Source: Caprella mutica
Lineage: Eukaryota; Arthropoda; Malacostraca; Amphipoda; Caprellidae
Reading direction: 5' to 3'
Length of the DNA stretch: 64,000 nucleotides
Assembly (NCBI GenBank): GCA_947561585.1
Contig: CANNZV010000923.1
Coordinates: 1-64,000 of the forward strand
This document shows positions 47,690-59,124 of the stretch, piece after piece. The position numbers and the translations under genes are program-made. Position 1 is the first letter of the stretch. Each line of letters opens with the position of its first letter. The notes beneath the pieces were generated by a model. The model made no database searches, was not told the DNA's origin, and saw nothing but the letters and a program-made list of their open reading frames with translations.

Positions 47690-47959
47690 ATGGCCGTACA
47701 CACGTAGGGTTTTTTAAGTCTTTTCACCAGACTTTTTGCTAAGCTCCTCCTACTTTTTCCACGAGAATATAAGTAAAAACTATAAAATTATTATTATTTA
47801 TTTCAGTTGGTATCCATGAAACCTTCAGGTATCATGGATACCAACTGAAATAAATAATAATTCTATCGTTTTTTCTTATATTCTCGTGGAAAAAGTAGGA
47901 GGAGCTTTGCAAAAAGTCTGGTGGAAAGACTTAAAAAACCCTACGTGTGTACGGCCCTT
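47690..47959. mobile_element. Long-palindrome MITE, GCCGTACACACGTAGGG family, copy 2
   Basis: Homologous along its length to 25159-25427. TTA lies at each border, consistent with a TWA duplication. The centre carries GGTATCCATGAAACC...GGTATCATGGATACC. Confidence 0.88.
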
Positions 47960-48060
47960 TATGTGATAACATTTAGTCACTAGAACTGAATATGAAAAAC
48001 AGTTTATTGAACAATGAAGCAATTTACTCATAATAAATGAAATTATACTCTATATTTATA

Positions 48061-48278
48061 CAGTAGAACTCCTCTATAGTGAATGTAGAGTCCTGAGTAA
48101 GAGAACTACCTCGTATAGTTAATTTTCTTTCTTTAGTCTGCCATGAATGGCGATTAGTTTTCTAAAACAGACGGCTATTTATGGCAGACTAAAGAAAATT
48201 TGTTCACTATAGAGGCTACTTCCTTACTCAGGACTCTACACTCACTATACAGGATTTCATTATAGAGAAGATCTACTG
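48061..48278. mobile_element. TA-flanked MITE, CAGTAGAACTCC family, copy 3
   Basis: Intact 218-bp copy with TA at 48059-48060 and 48279-48280. Serves as the uninterrupted reference for the copy at 48751. Confidence 0.9.
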
Positions 48279-48750
48279 TATAAAATTCTACCTAATCGTT
48301 GCAGGAAGTGTTATCACTCTTTACATATCTGAGGATCTAGAGATCCTTAAACCTAATGGTCTAATGATCATAATGATCTACCACTATTCCTCTAATGGAA
48401 GTACGTGTCAATTAACAGCATATATATAATAACTGTAAGTATCTCTTAATTATAATAGTGTTAGGGACATAGAGTGAACATTGCTATCATCATTAATATC
48501 ATATTTCATTATTTGCTACAGTTGATAGGGTATAACATATAAATTACAACACGTGAGAGAGTGTTATTTTTACGGATATGTTAACAGTATTTTATGATAC
48601 ATATAACTACAAATAGCTTATCGTATAGTATTTCTTATTTCGAAAAAATTAAAAAGGCATATTCGAACACATTGTGAGAACAATCATATTCATTAGTGCA
48701 AAATTTGACATTTATATGATTAACAGTACATTTACTTTTTATTAGTACTG
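48279..48750. other. Unassigned AT-rich sequence
   Basis: No feature supportable. Confidence 0.5.
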
Positions 48751-48924
48751 CTGTAGAACTCCTGTATAGAGAATGTAGAGTCCTGAGTAAGGAAGTAGCC
48801 TCTATAATGAACATATTTTCTTTGGTCTGCCATTACATGGTCATACGTTTGCTAAAACTAATGGTCATTCAAGAGAGAGTAAATAAAAACCTTATCACTG
48901 TATACAGGTTACATCCTTACTAAG

Positions 48925-49701
48925 GGTGCTAGGACAATTCGTCAAGGACAATTCGTCACGGACAATTCGTCACGGACAATTCGTCAAGGACATTCGTCGC
49001 CATATTTTCCCTTTTGCCATTTTTTCATATGATTATGTTATTTCATTTTAAATTTCGCAATTTATTCGCCATATTTTCCATTTCTTTCAAATCTTCAAAT
49101 AATATATGATACAATATGTACAAAACTTGGTATCTAGAATGCAAAAGATTTTTCTAATGAATAAGCAATCTTCCATTATTTCGATATTAATTATTCCATA
49201 TTTTGAAATAAATTATTGAACATTTGAAATAAATAAAAACAATTAAATAATAAAATAATATCACGATTTGGTATGAACAATACGAGTGATTTCTTAAACC
49301 TTCAGATCAAATCAACTCAAAATCTCTGGATGTAATTTGAAGAATTAAAAAATGGTATAAAATCGTGTTGAATTTGAGTTAAAAATATATCAATACGAAT
49401 ATAGTAAAAAAATATAGAAAACTGTACGCGATGAATTGTCCACGACGAATTTTCCACGATAAAGGCTGCTTCACACATCACCGATATCCGTCTGGGACGT
49501 CATCGGTCAGTGATTTTTTATCACTGAGGGGAGCCGGTACTGTGTGAATGTGTCCGTTGAAATTAAAGTAACGATATATTTTTTCACTGACACTGAATCA
49601 CTGAGAGGAGAGTGACGGAGACGGACCAGTGACGTGCCGGACGGATATCGGTGATGTGTGAAGCAACCTTTAATTACCTCCACGACGAATTGTCCGGACA
49701 C
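48925..49701. mobile_element. Foldback element with GGACAATTCGTC repeat ends
   Basis: The left end begins GTGCTAGGACAATTCGTC followed by three or four further units. The right end is inverse units finishing GTCCGGACAC. Comparison with the uninterrupted MITE shows a 9-10-bp duplication (CCTTACTAAG left, ACATTATAAG right, against CCTTACTCAG in the empty copy), diverged but in register. Same end signature as the MULE-like element at 17.4 kb. Confidence 0.78.
49463..49670. mobile_element. TAA-flanked MITE nested in the foldback element
   Basis: The inverted ends AGGCTGCTTCACACATCACC and (complement) AAGGTTGCTTCACACATCAC continue into GATATCCGTC in both arms. TAA lies at 49460-49462 and 49671-49673. 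Probably PIF/Harbinger-type. Confidence 0.88.
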
Positions 49702-49758
49702 ACATTATAAGAACTATACATTCACTATACAGGATTTTATTATAGAGGAGTACTACTG

Positions 49759-50699
49759 TATAGTTAGTAAATCCAAACTTATATATTAACACATGACTAA
49801 AATATTGCTGCAATAACTTTTTGATATCAAATAACTTCTATAATAAGCATTGGTATTCTTTACATCAAGCAGAATCTCATTTTCTCTCGGATAGAACCTA
49901 GTTACTCACAGATGGCGAAAAACTTTTGACAGCTTAATATCAACAAAAAAACTTCTGTGCTTTCTATTTGCCGAGAAATGAAGATGTGTGTTTTTGTTAT
50001 ATATTAAAAATATACAAACATAAAAAGATAGATTTTGTTTTACCAATAGTAAGACTTGCAAGGTGTAGGACAAATTAACATTTATGAAAGAGTCTTCGGA
50101 TGTTTTGCTTTTGCTTCTCAATATATTAAATAAAATAATAATTAGTTAATATTATTTAAATGAAGTTTAAAGTTACATGTTTTTTTGGAATTGAAATCTG
50201 AACCTGATTGAAAACTACAAAATGCTTCAATTATTATCAATTATTTATGATGGTTTTTATAAGTTATTAAGAATTTATTTGTTAATGAAATGGATTCTGA
50301 CCAATTTTGGTATGTTTCTATTAAAACGATAAAATAATTTGAACGTATAGCAGGATGAGATTTGAATAGAATTTTAGGATTCTTCGTCGTGTATTAAAAA
50401 TACTTCGAATGACTTCAGTGCACATTTTAACTGTCCTCGTACGTTTCCGAAACATTCGTTTTTATCATCATCCACTCGTTCATTTTTTTTAGATTTCTTT
50501 CGAATAAATCAATCCGAGTGACAGTTCTCGAACTTTTCATCTTGGGACTGGAACTTAAAATTGTCCTGAGTTCTGATTGAGTTCTGTCATCTGGTGACTG
50601 TTAGTGTTACAAAAAGGGAAAGAAAGTCACCAGGATCACATGACCGAAAAATTTGAACAAGCCAATTAAATTATATAATTTAGAACAATGCCCAGTCAA
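49759..50699. other. Unassigned AT-rich sequence
   Basis: No gene, RNA or repeat that I can support. Confidence 0.5.
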
Positions 50700-50948
50700 C
50701 ACGTTGATCGCGATTGCTGATCCAGCATGTTTGCTTTTCTGGCGATAGGTCTTTAACATGTATTACATCAATTCCGATTATAGTTATAAATAAACATATT
50801 TTTCATGATCTATATTCATTTTAGTTATTTACCTTCTTGTCAGAGTACACCATTCCTTAAAATTTCTAATATAAACTGATATACATCTAATTAAAGAAAT
50901 TTAAATTTTGATGCGTGTACCATATATGTGCACATCGCGGTCAACGAG
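50700..50948. mobile_element. Possible TTAA-type (piggyBac-like) MITE
   Basis: The ends CACGTTGATCGCGAT and (complement) CTCGTTGACCGCGAT are flanked by TCAA on the left and TTAA on the right. The TTAA flank and CGTTGACCGCGA-type end fit piggyBac-like elements. Confidence 0.5.
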
Positions 50949-50952
50949 TTAA

Positions 50953-52074
50953 TAATAATATTTCATACAATCCAATTATAAAATAAAAATTATTACTACT
51001 CAAAATAAAAATAATGTTTTTGCAATGCAGTTAAAAATATTAAAGAATATAACTTTTACACCGTCCAATTTACCTACTTCATGTAGGTACCACTTTTTTG
51101 AGGTACTATTGTACTGACCACTTCCAATGACTAACTAATTGTAACGTCCGACTCCCTTAGGTCTTCCAATACATATCTTTTTATACACTAAGCATATCAG
51201 TCAGAATTCTCCAATTAGCTGGGTACAGTATTGGACTCAACTAATCTCCTAGGCCTAAGCTAACCACATGGAATGTTAATGCTTACCTGGTTATCCTTAA
51301 AATGTCCCTAACACTCACATTGATGCTATCTGTAGAATATTGCTTGAAATCAGTACATAGACTAAATAGCATAGGACTCATATCAGAGCTGTGAACTTAT
51401 AAAAAAAAATTTCTTAATTGCAAATGCTATATATTCATTGGAATATAATCGAAATTTATAACATTCAATATCGTAAAATGCTTTTTAACTAATCCCTTTT
51501 ACAAGTTACTCTAAAATATTAACACCTGAAATACCATAGCTAAAATATAAAGTACAAATACAGTTGAGTGTAATTCTTCACCATTAATTTACATATAATT
51601 TAATTAATGTTCATTACTATTCTTTCCTTCCTTACTTACACATTAATCTCATTCAACATTTTTCTTATACTCACAGGGGACGATGTTGTGAATATTTTTA
51701 TAAAGCAACTTATCCCAAGTGATATATGAGTGATCTTATACGTACAATAATTAGTAGTATACTATTTGTTTGCAAATTAACTAATTACTTACAGTTCTCT
51801 TCTTCCTTTAATTTTAATATCACATTTTCTGCGTATCCAAATATTAACTAAATATTCAATATTATTATATTGAAATTATTGGGTAACTTATTACAGTGAT
51901 TTTTTTATAAGGAAACATATAATCCAATAATTTTTTATAAATCATTACTCCTCGTCATTTCTTTTTACTTTTGAGACAATAACTGGTCGTATTTTTGAAT
52001 ATATTATTATTTCTCTTCCATTCTATACAATTTACTCATTTATTATCATGTAAAGCGGTGATGGCAATTTCCGA
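50953..52074. other. Unassigned AT-rich sequence
   Basis: No feature supportable. Confidence 0.5.
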
Positions 52075-52080
52075 GTGAGA

Positions 52081-53034
52081 GTCAAAAGAGTACCTCCACA
52101 TCTGCAGTTTAACATCTTGGCTATAAAGAGTGGCAAGAGTCACAGAAGAGTACCTCCACATCTGCAGTTTAACATCTTGGCTATAAAGAGTGATAAGAGT
52201 CACAGAAGAGTACCTCCACATCTGCAGTTTAACATCTTGGCTATAAAGAGTGGTAAGAGTCACAGAAGAGTACCTCCACATCTGCAGTTTAACATCTTGG
52301 CTACAAAGAGTGGTAAGAGTCACAGAAGAGTACCTCCACATCTGCAGTTTAACATCTTGGCTACAAAGAGTGGTAAGAGTCACAGAAGAGTACCTCCACA
52401 TCTGCAGTTTAACATCTTGGCTATAAAGAGTGATAAGAGTCACAGAAGAGTACCTCCACATCTGCAGTTTAACATCTTGGCTATAAAGAGTGGTAAGAGT
52501 CACAGAAGAGTACCTCCACATTTGCAGTTTAACATCTTGGCTATAAAGAGTGGTAAGAGTCACAGAAGAGTACCTCCACATCTGCAGTTTAACATCTTGG
52601 CTATAAAGAGTGGTAAGAGTCACAGAAGAGTACCTCCACATCTGCAGTTTAACATCTTGGCTATAAAGAGTGGTAAGAGTCACAGAAGAGTACCTCCACA
52701 TCTGCAGTTTAACATCTTGGCTATAAAGAGTGGTAAGAGTCACAGAAGAGTACCTCCACATCTGCAGTTTAACATCTTGGCTACAAAGAGTGGCAAGAGT
52801 CACAGAAGAGTACCTCCACATCTGCAGTTTAACATCTTGGCTACAAAGAGTGGCAAGAGTCACAGAAGAGTACCTCCACATCTGCAGTTTAACATCTTGG
52901 CTACAAAGAGTGGCAAGAGTCACAGAAGAGTACCTCCACATCTGCAGTTTAACATCTTGGCTACAAAGAGTGGTAAGAGTCACAGAAGAGTACCTCCACA
53001 TCTGCAGTTTAACATCTTGGCTATAAAGAGTTGA
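52081..53034. repeat. 60-bp minisatellite, sixteen near-identical units
   Basis: Strict 60-bp period, with GAGTACCTCCACATCTGCAG in all but one unit. Variation is confined to a few sites (ATAAAG/ACAAAG, GGCAAG/GGTAAG/GATAAG) and is clustered in runs. Both strands stay open for about 320 codons with 20-residue periods, which is incompatible with selection on either and argues against a gene. Confidence 0.97.
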
Positions 53035-53445
53035 AGGGAGTTTTATTACTCAGCATAACAACAGAGTTTCTAATTTCACTGTCGTTTACTGCCACTAAAA
53101 CTAACGCGTTAGGTAAATATTAGAGGAACAAGCATGTTGATACTTTAATAGACTTATTATTGTTTCATGGATTCGACAAAGGTGTAGGTCTCTGTGCTTT
53201 GTACTCGCTCTAATGTTTGCTGGTATTATAATAAACAATGCTCAAAAATCTTGTACCTTAATAATAATTATTGTTTAACAAACTTTAAATATTAAAATAA
53301 TATTTAGTACACTACAAAATAATGTTCAGTTAAATATAAGATACTACTTATTTAAATGATAAAATAATATTCAAATTAATATAAGAATAATGTTAAATAA
53401 AATATTGAAATAATATTCAATGAAATATATAAATAACTAGATTAT
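53035..53445. other. AT-rich stretch with AATAATATTCA repeats
   Basis: 53290-53440 carries several degenerate AATAATATTCAA-type units. No gene seen. Confidence 0.5.
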
Positions 53446-54425
53446 GTGCACTCGGTAGAGCGCATACCTTCTCCTCCGGTTTGACCCGCTCTCTCCCAAA
53501 ATTCAAGAAACTGCTAACTGGATAATAACCAATCGTCCTACCAAGTATCATTCAATATGGTACATTACTTTTTGAGTTATCGAGTTATAAATACCTTGAC
53601 CTTGACTTTAGACCGGATCGCTCCCAAAATTCTACCAGATCTTTCCTGGACATTGACCAATCGTTCCATCAAATTTCAGACAATTTGGTTGAATACTTTT
53701 GGAGTTATTGAGTTACAAATGGCCTTGACCTTGACCTTTGACCCGATCGCTCCCAAAATCTAACAAAATGGTTCCTGTATATCCAAGCAACCATGACACA
53801 TTGTGCCAACATGGGCACTAGATGGTTAGATGGGCAAGAGATGGCAGACTGAAAAGTAGCCTAGAAATTACATGGGGATAATGTGGTTTTCCATTCTCAT
53901 GGAATGTTACCTTGGGAGAAGGTTGGCTCAATGTGGCGAATCCGTCCCACGAAATTGTCATATTGGCCCAATCTGATTACTATATAATGTGTCAATATTA
54001 AATAGCTGAAACTGATTAACATATTGGCAACATCTTGGGCCAAGATGGTTTCAACATAACAGCCCGTGCTGTCACCATGTTGGCCCGTTTTGCAAATAAC
54101 CACACAGTACCAATACGATTTGTACACCTAGTGCCAACATGGGCCCCATTAACTTGTGTTGCTTGGGATATTGACCGATCGTCCCACCAAGTTTCATGCA
54201 ATATGGTTCAATACTTCTTGAGTTATAAATGACCATGACCTTGACCTTTGACCGGGTCGCTCCCAAAATTCTACCAGCAGGTCACTGGACATGGACCAAT
54301 CGTTTCACAAAATATCAGACAATTTGGTCGAACATTTTTTCAGTTAAGCGAATAACAAGATTATAAATAAATAAATAAATAAATTCCGATGAAAATATGA
54401 CCCTCCCGCATTCTGCGAAGGTAAA
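53446..54425 (+). mobile_element. tRNA-headed SINE-like repeat, interrupted
   Basis: The head has a plausible Pol III A box (TGCACTCGGTAGA, 53446-53458) and B box (GGTTTGACCC, 53478-53487) at tRNA-like spacing. The body repeats a module of about 100-110 bp (GACCAATCG, CAAATTTCAGACAATTTGGT, CTTGACCTTTGACC, CGCTCCCAAAATTCTACCAG). The tail at 54358-54382 is (AAAT)n followed by GAAAATATGACC...GAAGGTAA. A TIR element splits the body (next entry). Body fragments recur at 43.9 and 60.0 kb. Confidence 0.6.
53781..54168. mobile_element. TIR element inserted in the SINE-like repeat
   Basis: The inverted ends ATCCAAGCAAC... and (complement) TCCCAAGCAACACAAG, continuing into GTGCCAACATGGGC in both arms, interrupt the phrase that elsewhere reads CCTG(G)A(C/T)ATTGACC. 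TAT lies on both sides. Small reverse-strand frames here are not called. Confidence 0.75.
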
Positions 54426-55110
54426 AATTAATTAAACCCCTCCTTCGTCACTCTGAAATTCAATAATATATATTTCTATTTTTCCCATACATCGTATATT
54501 AGAATAATTATTACAAACGAAGTATTATTGTGAATAATCAAATAGATTAACATCTCAAATACTAGACACTCACAGTTCTCGGAAAGTGCGTCAGGCGTAA
54601 GAGAACTTGAACTTGATTTCATCCAATTCTTATCAAGATTTTTAAAGAATACTGAAGGAAAATAAATATTGTTGATTAATTTTAAGCTTAACCACAGCAT
54701 CGTTCATTTTAATTAGTTTATTATTTTTATTTCTAGTTTTAATTTGGGAAGATGTATATATTTCAAATTTCCACAAGTTTGTAACTTTTTTCGGATTGAA
54801 TAAATAACAAAAATGAAGGAATATTCGTGTTTTCTAAGCCAGTTTGCATAACATGGCACTTCATCGGAACTTTGATGAATGCAAAATGTGAAAAAACTTC
54901 TCAGGCATCAGTTTGACGTGTAAATACTTTGGGTGAAAAGTTTTAGTATTTATTTGGCACTTCGTGATAGAAAAACTTCAGTGAAGAGATCCACTTATTT
55001 ACTTCTACATGCAATCATTTATCCAGTAACAGAAAAATGTTAGATTTTTCGATTAAAACTATCAAAATTAGGAAGAAATTTCGTCTGTAACACTCAGCCA
55101 TTCCATTAAT
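54426..55110. other. Unassigned AT-rich sequence
   Basis: No feature supportable. Confidence 0.5.
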
Positions 55111-55111
55111 A

Positions 55112-55225
55112 TCATAGGAATAAAGCCTTCTTGCCTGGGATATTCACTTAATATCCCAGGAATAAAGCCTTCTTACCTGGGATATTCACTTAATATCCCA
55201 GGAATAAATCCATCTTGCCCGGGTA
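55112..55225. repeat. 42-bp minisatellite, second locus
   Basis: Two and a half units containing TTAATATCCCAGGAATAAAG, the reverse complement of the 16.1-kb array monomer at most positions. Confidence 0.88.
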
Positions 55226-55825
55226 GCCAGAAGGACCAAAAGTAACATATATTGTAGTTATGGTGAGGTCATGGACGATTATGTCGTGCCCCAACTAATT
55301 CTTCGGTAGCCTCACCGAAAGATTCCATATGGTTTACCATATTTACTTTGTATCGAAATTTGAAGATTTTATATATTCTTTTCTTATTATCCCAGGTAGC
55401 AATTTTTTTCTTGGGCAAATATTGTCAATATTGGGACAACATTGTCAATATTTGGACAACATCGTCAATATTGTGACAAAATTGTAGGAGAGGCTTTGAC
55501 AGTATCATTAGTCATAATGTATCGTCAAAATCGTATCATGTACTTCATATGTGAGCCTATAGGCTATATATGAGCTTGTAATTCGAATATAACATTATCT
55601 TAAAAGTTTGTACTGTTTTACGTAGCTTATACTCCTAAATCTGCTTATATGAAAACATAAAAAATATTCGAAGTTGTTTGAATATTCATTTTTGCATACC
55701 GTCCAGACGCTGTGACAAAAAACAATTTCTTCACGGACTCTAAAATCGAAACTGAAACATAATAATTATTTAACGTATATTTAATTTATTAAATATTCTA
55801 TTTATATGTATTTTATTATATATTC
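55226..55825. other. Unassigned; small CAATATTGGGACAACATTGT array
   Basis: 55419-55490 has three to four diverged units related to the 22.3-kb array. No gene. Confidence 0.55.
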
Positions 55826-55826
55826 T

Positions 55827-56140
55827 AACAATCTTTGTTCCTGTCGCTTCAAACAATCTTTGTTCCCGTCACTTCAAACAATCTTTGTTCCCGTCATTTC
55901 AAACAATCTTTGTTCCCGTCACTTCAAACAATCTTTGTTCCCGTCACTTCAAACAATCTTTGTTCCCGTCACTTCAAACAATCTTTGTCCCCGTCACTTC
56001 AAACAATCTTTATTCCCGTCACTTCAAACAATCTTTGTCCCCGTCACTTCAAACAATCTTTGTTCCCGTCACTTCAAACAATCTTTGTTCCCGTCACTTC
56101 AAACAATCTTTGTTCCCGTCACTTCAAACAATCTTAACTC
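55827..56140. repeat. 25-bp minisatellite
   Basis: Twelve units of AACAATCTTTGTTCCCGTCA plus CTTCA, with TGTCCCC and TATTCCC variants. Forward frames of about 90-120 codons are repeat artefacts. Confidence 0.95.
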
Positions 56141-56141
56141 A

Positions 56142-56630
56142 ATCAGTCGGATGAACTCAATTCCTTTCTGACAGCTTTGTTATTACTCATTTTCTGGTCT
56201 CTTTGAATTACACTCTCCTAATTACTTCACTGACAGCTTAATGGCAACACCAACGTTGTTACGAAGCTACGCCAGAGGTAGTAAATATGTGTGTATTTGC
56301 ATATCTTTTTATTATTTATAGATTTTCCTAATTTACAGTAGCAATTTGGTCACAACAAACTGAAAATAATATTTTGAAAGAATTCGATAGTGTCGGAAAT
56401 TTTTTAGTTTCAGATGACTTACTTTATCCAACAGAAAAATTTCAAATTTTCCCAAGCCATCTATTTAGAGAGTTTCAGAGTCTTTATTATTTGTGATGCA
56501 ATTTAATTTAATTCATAACTATATATATATCACTCTGCTAATTGATTCACTAGCAACACAATGCTAAGTCACATGCAAGATTAGTACCGAATTACATCAG
56601 TGAAAGCTGAGACTGAGTTCTCTGGTATTT
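56142..56630. other. Unassigned sequence
   Basis: No feature supportable. Confidence 0.5.
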
Positions 56631-56631
56631 C

Positions 56632-56768
56632 ATGTTGGTTGATTTCCTGTTGGTTGATTTCCTGTTGGTTGATTTCCTCTTGGTTGATTTCCTGTTGGTT
56701 GATTTCATGTTGGTTGATTTCATGTTGGTTGATTTCATGTTGGTTGATTTCATGTTGGTTGATTTAAG
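56632..56768. repeat. 15-bp minisatellite
   Basis: Nine units of GTTGGTTGATTTCCT or GTTGGTTGATTTCAT. A 60-codon reverse frame (Lys-Ser-Thr-Asn repeats) follows from the period. Confidence 0.93.
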
Positions 56769-56976
56769 GTCCACTCATCTACTGATGGGAACATGATGAA
56801 CAATTCTCATTGATTGATCATTTTTAATATTTTTGTTGTTCAATTGAATCGAATTGTATTTTTTTTAACCTTTTTAGTAAAATTATTAAACATTGTAAGC
56901 ATAATATACCTATATTTTTAATTCTTGTTTCTATTTCAGTTGTTTCAGTACAATAATTATATATCATTAGCATAAT

Positions 56977-57162
56977 GGTGCTAGGACGTTTCGTTACTGG
57001 TATTGTAGTCTGCAACCTCACGAAACTTCTTAGTAACGAAACATCCTAGTAACGAAACGTCCTAGTAACGAAACGTCCTAGTAACGAAACGTCCTAGTAA
57101 CGAAACGTCCGGTAATGAAACGTCCGGTAATGAAACGTCCGGTAATGAAACGTCCGGTCACA
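56977..57162. mobile_element. Foldback element with AACGAAACGTCC repeat end
   Basis: Begins GTGCTAGGACGTTTCGTTAC. Continues with inverse units TAGTAACGAAACGTCC (16 bp) and TAATGAAACGTCCGG, and ends GTCCGGTCAC. AGCATAAT / AGCGTAAT flank it (56969-56976, 57164-57171). Same terminal signature as the 17.4- and 48.9-kb elements, with a different repeated unit. Confidence 0.7.
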
Positions 57163-57171
57163 AAGCGTAAT

Positions 57172-59120
57172 ATACCTATTTTTTATTTCTTTTTTTAAGC
57201 CGTTTTAGTACATTTTTTATACATAATAGGTATAATATACAGATTTGTAAGTACAATTTATTATTTTACATTATGAGCATTCCTCGTTCCTCATGTTTAC
57301 CATCAGTTGATTCATCCACTAATTCTCTGACTGAAATTATACCTACCATTATCAGCTGATCCGACATTATATAACAGACTATTGATTGATTTTATTTATG
57401 TTATGATTATTGCTATACCGGGGAACGCAGTTAGAAAATTATTCTAAACATAGAAGATATATAAAATGTAAACACTATCTTGTATCATTATTTCTAAAAT
57501 ATATAAAGAATGTCTTATTAAAAATAGTGAAAATTGACAGTCCTACATAGAATCTAGATGTTTTTTAATTTGAAAAATCCTAAAACAAAACCAACTGTAA
57601 TATCATACATTGCAGATGAAGACAGTGAAATAATTTATTGAATAGAAAAAATAATATTATAGAAATACTTATACATTGCGTGGACCATGACTGGCAGTTA
57701 TGACATTTTCTCTCGGTAATATTACAAACAGGAATAAAGGAAATTCCAGTCAACTCAGAACTACAGGAACTGTATAAAATATTCAAGAAGTCCCACAAAA
57801 AATTGAAGGAACTACAGTTGTACAAGAACCTTACCGACCGACATGAAACAGAAACTATATAAGCATTCCAAGGAATTGTTAGAGAATATACAAAATATTA
57901 ACTCAAGTAAAGATTCATCGGCAAGTATTAGAAAATGATTTGGAACGGAGAATCTATTTTGTGAATGTTTTTTTTTTCAGAAAAAAGAATGATTTATCGA
58001 AGACATATATCCTTGTTTATGATTTATGCAATTGCGTTGGAACTGACTAGAAAAACAAGCAAAATATAGGAACATATTATTTCATCAAAAATTCTACAGA
58101 ACATCTTCACGACTCGAGATGGTATCTTTGTTGGTAGCGGCTCACTGGAAGAAGTTATCACATTGGATCAATGAGATGGCTGAATATTATCTGGTATAAA
58201 ATGTAACCATCTCCTTAACTATAGCAGGACCTGTGAAAATACCACTTGGAGAGAGAACATCTGTGAGTTAAGGAGAGAACATCTGTGATAACATCTTTAT
58301 CCGAAATATTCGGGGTTTCAACATTTTCAGAAATTTCAAAAATCTGACAATGTTAGATGTCTTTCAATTATTCCATCACTTCAATTTCCAATTCTAAATC
58401 ACAACTCTCTCTAAATTGAGTCACCAAATCGAAAGGTTACAATCACCATTCACTGATTAGATTAAAGATAAGATATAAATTAATCAACGGGATAATTAAC
58501 TGAAGAAAAGAAGCTGAGATGAATACTAACTCTTGGTGATGACAAATTTAAATGGCTTTAAGAGATCTTAGTTTATGTACTGATGATAATTTGTAGAAGG
58601 AATACTTTAAATAAAAGGTATCGATGACTTTGCTTTCTTTAGATAATTAGAGACTCTGAAGAAACACAAGAGATTATTAGTAAGCATGTTACTGTTTCTA
58701 CCAAAAATTATGAGATTCAAACAGCAAACGACGTAACATTACATATATTACGTAATACCCATAAGTATAAGTGTTATTTACGTCTTACAGGCAATTTTAA
58801 AGAAGATGATTTTATTCTAAAGACAATTAATTAGTTTAAAGCTCCTCAGACTAACTATGATAATTATATTATACCATGAAATGTTACGTCGTGTTCACCT
58901 ATAATTTTGGTGGTGGTTCCACCTCAACTCCCTCCTATAATTTACTCCACCTCCTTAACTCCCTCCGCTCCTTTTTATCCTCCAATTTCTTTCGTTTAGT
59001 TAATCACCAGCAAACGAAGTCACACAAACTCAGGAGACTAAACTTCGCAGAAACTCATCTGCATTCTAATTGCCAGTTTTTTTATCCCCCGGTCTATGAT
59101 TGCCAACCAATAGCATTCAT
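57172..59120. other. Unassigned sequence; possible decayed coding remnant
   Basis: Forward frames around 57750-57850 (amphipathic, Lys/Leu-rich) and 58080-58170 read like fragments of an old coding region, broken by stops. I cannot name a family. Not called as a gene. Confidence 0.35.
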
Positions 59121-59124
59121 ACTA

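Larger units (their letters stand above)
48751..49758. mobile_element. TA-flanked MITE, copy 4, split by nested insertions
   Basis: The left part (to about 48924) and right part (from about 49702) together match the intact copy at 48061. They are separated by 0.78 kb of other elements. The right end GAGTACTACTG is followed by TA. Confidence 0.85.

Noticed and set aside
52036..53034. About 320-codon frames on both strands as genes
   Set aside because: Both come from a perfect 60-bp period; neither has unique sequence of substance.
53446..53490. Functional tRNA gene
   Set aside because: A- and B-box-like motifs are present, but no cloverleaf can be closed; a SINE head fits better.
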